Origin: Candidatus Nitrosopumilus sp.
Lineage (GTDB): Archaea > Thermoproteota > Nitrososphaeria > Nitrososphaerales > Nitrosopumilaceae
Assembly (NCBI GenBank): GCA_029263475.1
Contig: JAJCXK010000017.1
Coordinates: forward strand, 1 to 39,828
Direction of reading: 5' to 3'
Length of the DNA stretch: 39,828 nucleotides
The translations under genes were made by a program, and so were the position numbers. The notes beneath the pieces were generated by a model, which did no database searches, was not told where the DNA came from, and saw only the letters and a program-made list of their open reading frames with translations. How positions within the stretch are numbered: the first letter of the stretch is position 1; the number at the start of each line of letters is the position of its first letter. Positions 39,702 through 39,828 of this stretch are shown here, piece by piece.

Positions 39702-39828
39702 CTACTCTTCATTTTCTATTCCATAAGGTCCAGTCAAAACTGTCCCATCTTGTGCAGAAAGAAGAATTTTACCGTCAGTTGCGTTGATGTGATATTGATA
39801 TTCCTTGTTTTTTACTAGAGAAACCAAC
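39702..39828 (-). CDS. C-terminal part of a PepSY-like protein (cut by window edge)
   Basis: The minus-strand frame enters from the right edge and ends at 39702. Its last 41 residues include YQYHINATDGKILLSAQDGT, the strand pair of a PepSY-type domain (YxYxIxAxDGKIL). PepSY domains are found in exported protease inhibitors and membrane proteins. Its stop overlaps the duplicated MKSRLLII start by 11 bp, suggesting that an exported-protein gene once followed in the same train. Confidence 0.5.
   Translation of the reverse strand, partial: LVSLVKNKEYQYHINATDGKILLSAQDGTVLTGPYGIENEE

Overview
The window reads as a low-GC archaeal chromosome segment, most likely from an ammonia-oxidising member of the Nitrososphaerota (Thaumarchaeota, Nitrosopumilales-like). 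This rests on recognising protein types, not on a marker gene: tandem SagB-type nitroreductase, PKD-repeat surface protein, PiT transporter with a DUF47 partner, a Rieske-like membrane protein, many very small zinc-binding proteins, and secreted proteins with an Ig-like 'DSGVF' module. Promoters, where visible, are archaeal TATA boxes about 25-30 nt before leaderless or nearly leaderless starts. I found no rRNA, tRNA, CRISPR array, integrase or transposase.

Layout. 0.4-4.2 kb: SagB-like oxidoreductase, AbiV-like HEPN protein, winged-helix regulator and HAD hydrolase. 4.2-9.3 kb: a gene-poor-looking tract that is in fact full of tiny genes (30-110 codons), mostly zinc ribbons or single zinc fingers, several overlapping end to end, several broken by in-frame stops. 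9.3-10.4 kb: an AT-rich gene resembling a PD-(D/E)XK nuclease whose probable catalytic Asp lies before its first ATG. 10.9-20.5 kb: ordinary genes (cupin, DUF3892, a 705-residue PKD-repeat exoprotein, an unknown helical protein, VOC protein, membrane-anchored intradiol dioxygenase, secreted unknown, PiT phosphate permease with its PhoU-like DUF47 partner, DnaJ-type zinc protein). 20.5-26.3 kb: a decaying stretch with a Rieske-fold protein that has lost its cluster ligands, a frameshifted SAP-domain gene, a deleted thermonuclease gene and a secreted-protein gene with two nonsense codons. 26.3-27.2 kb: a nucleotidyltransferase behind a 12-bp tandem repeat.

27.3-39.8 kb: two converging gene trains for exported proteins. 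The plus-strand train (27289-30752) is tightly coupled by ATGA overlaps; the minus-strand train (39226 down to 32223) has seven genes separated by 1-33 bp or overlapping. The first gene of one and the last gene of the other are clear paralogues, and the minus-strand proteins share recurring modules (a two-cysteine 'ACV...KL..R.W' element, a cupredoxin-like domain without copper ligands, near-identical MKTRF-type signal peptides). This is the best candidate here for an undescribed system: a cell-surface complex or surface-protein family that expands by module duplication. Its function cannot be read from the sequence. Between the trains lies a 35-residue protein with seven cysteines preceded by a possible RNA switch.

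A second theme is decay: at least six otherwise continuous reading frames carry one or two isolated stop codons or single frameshifts.
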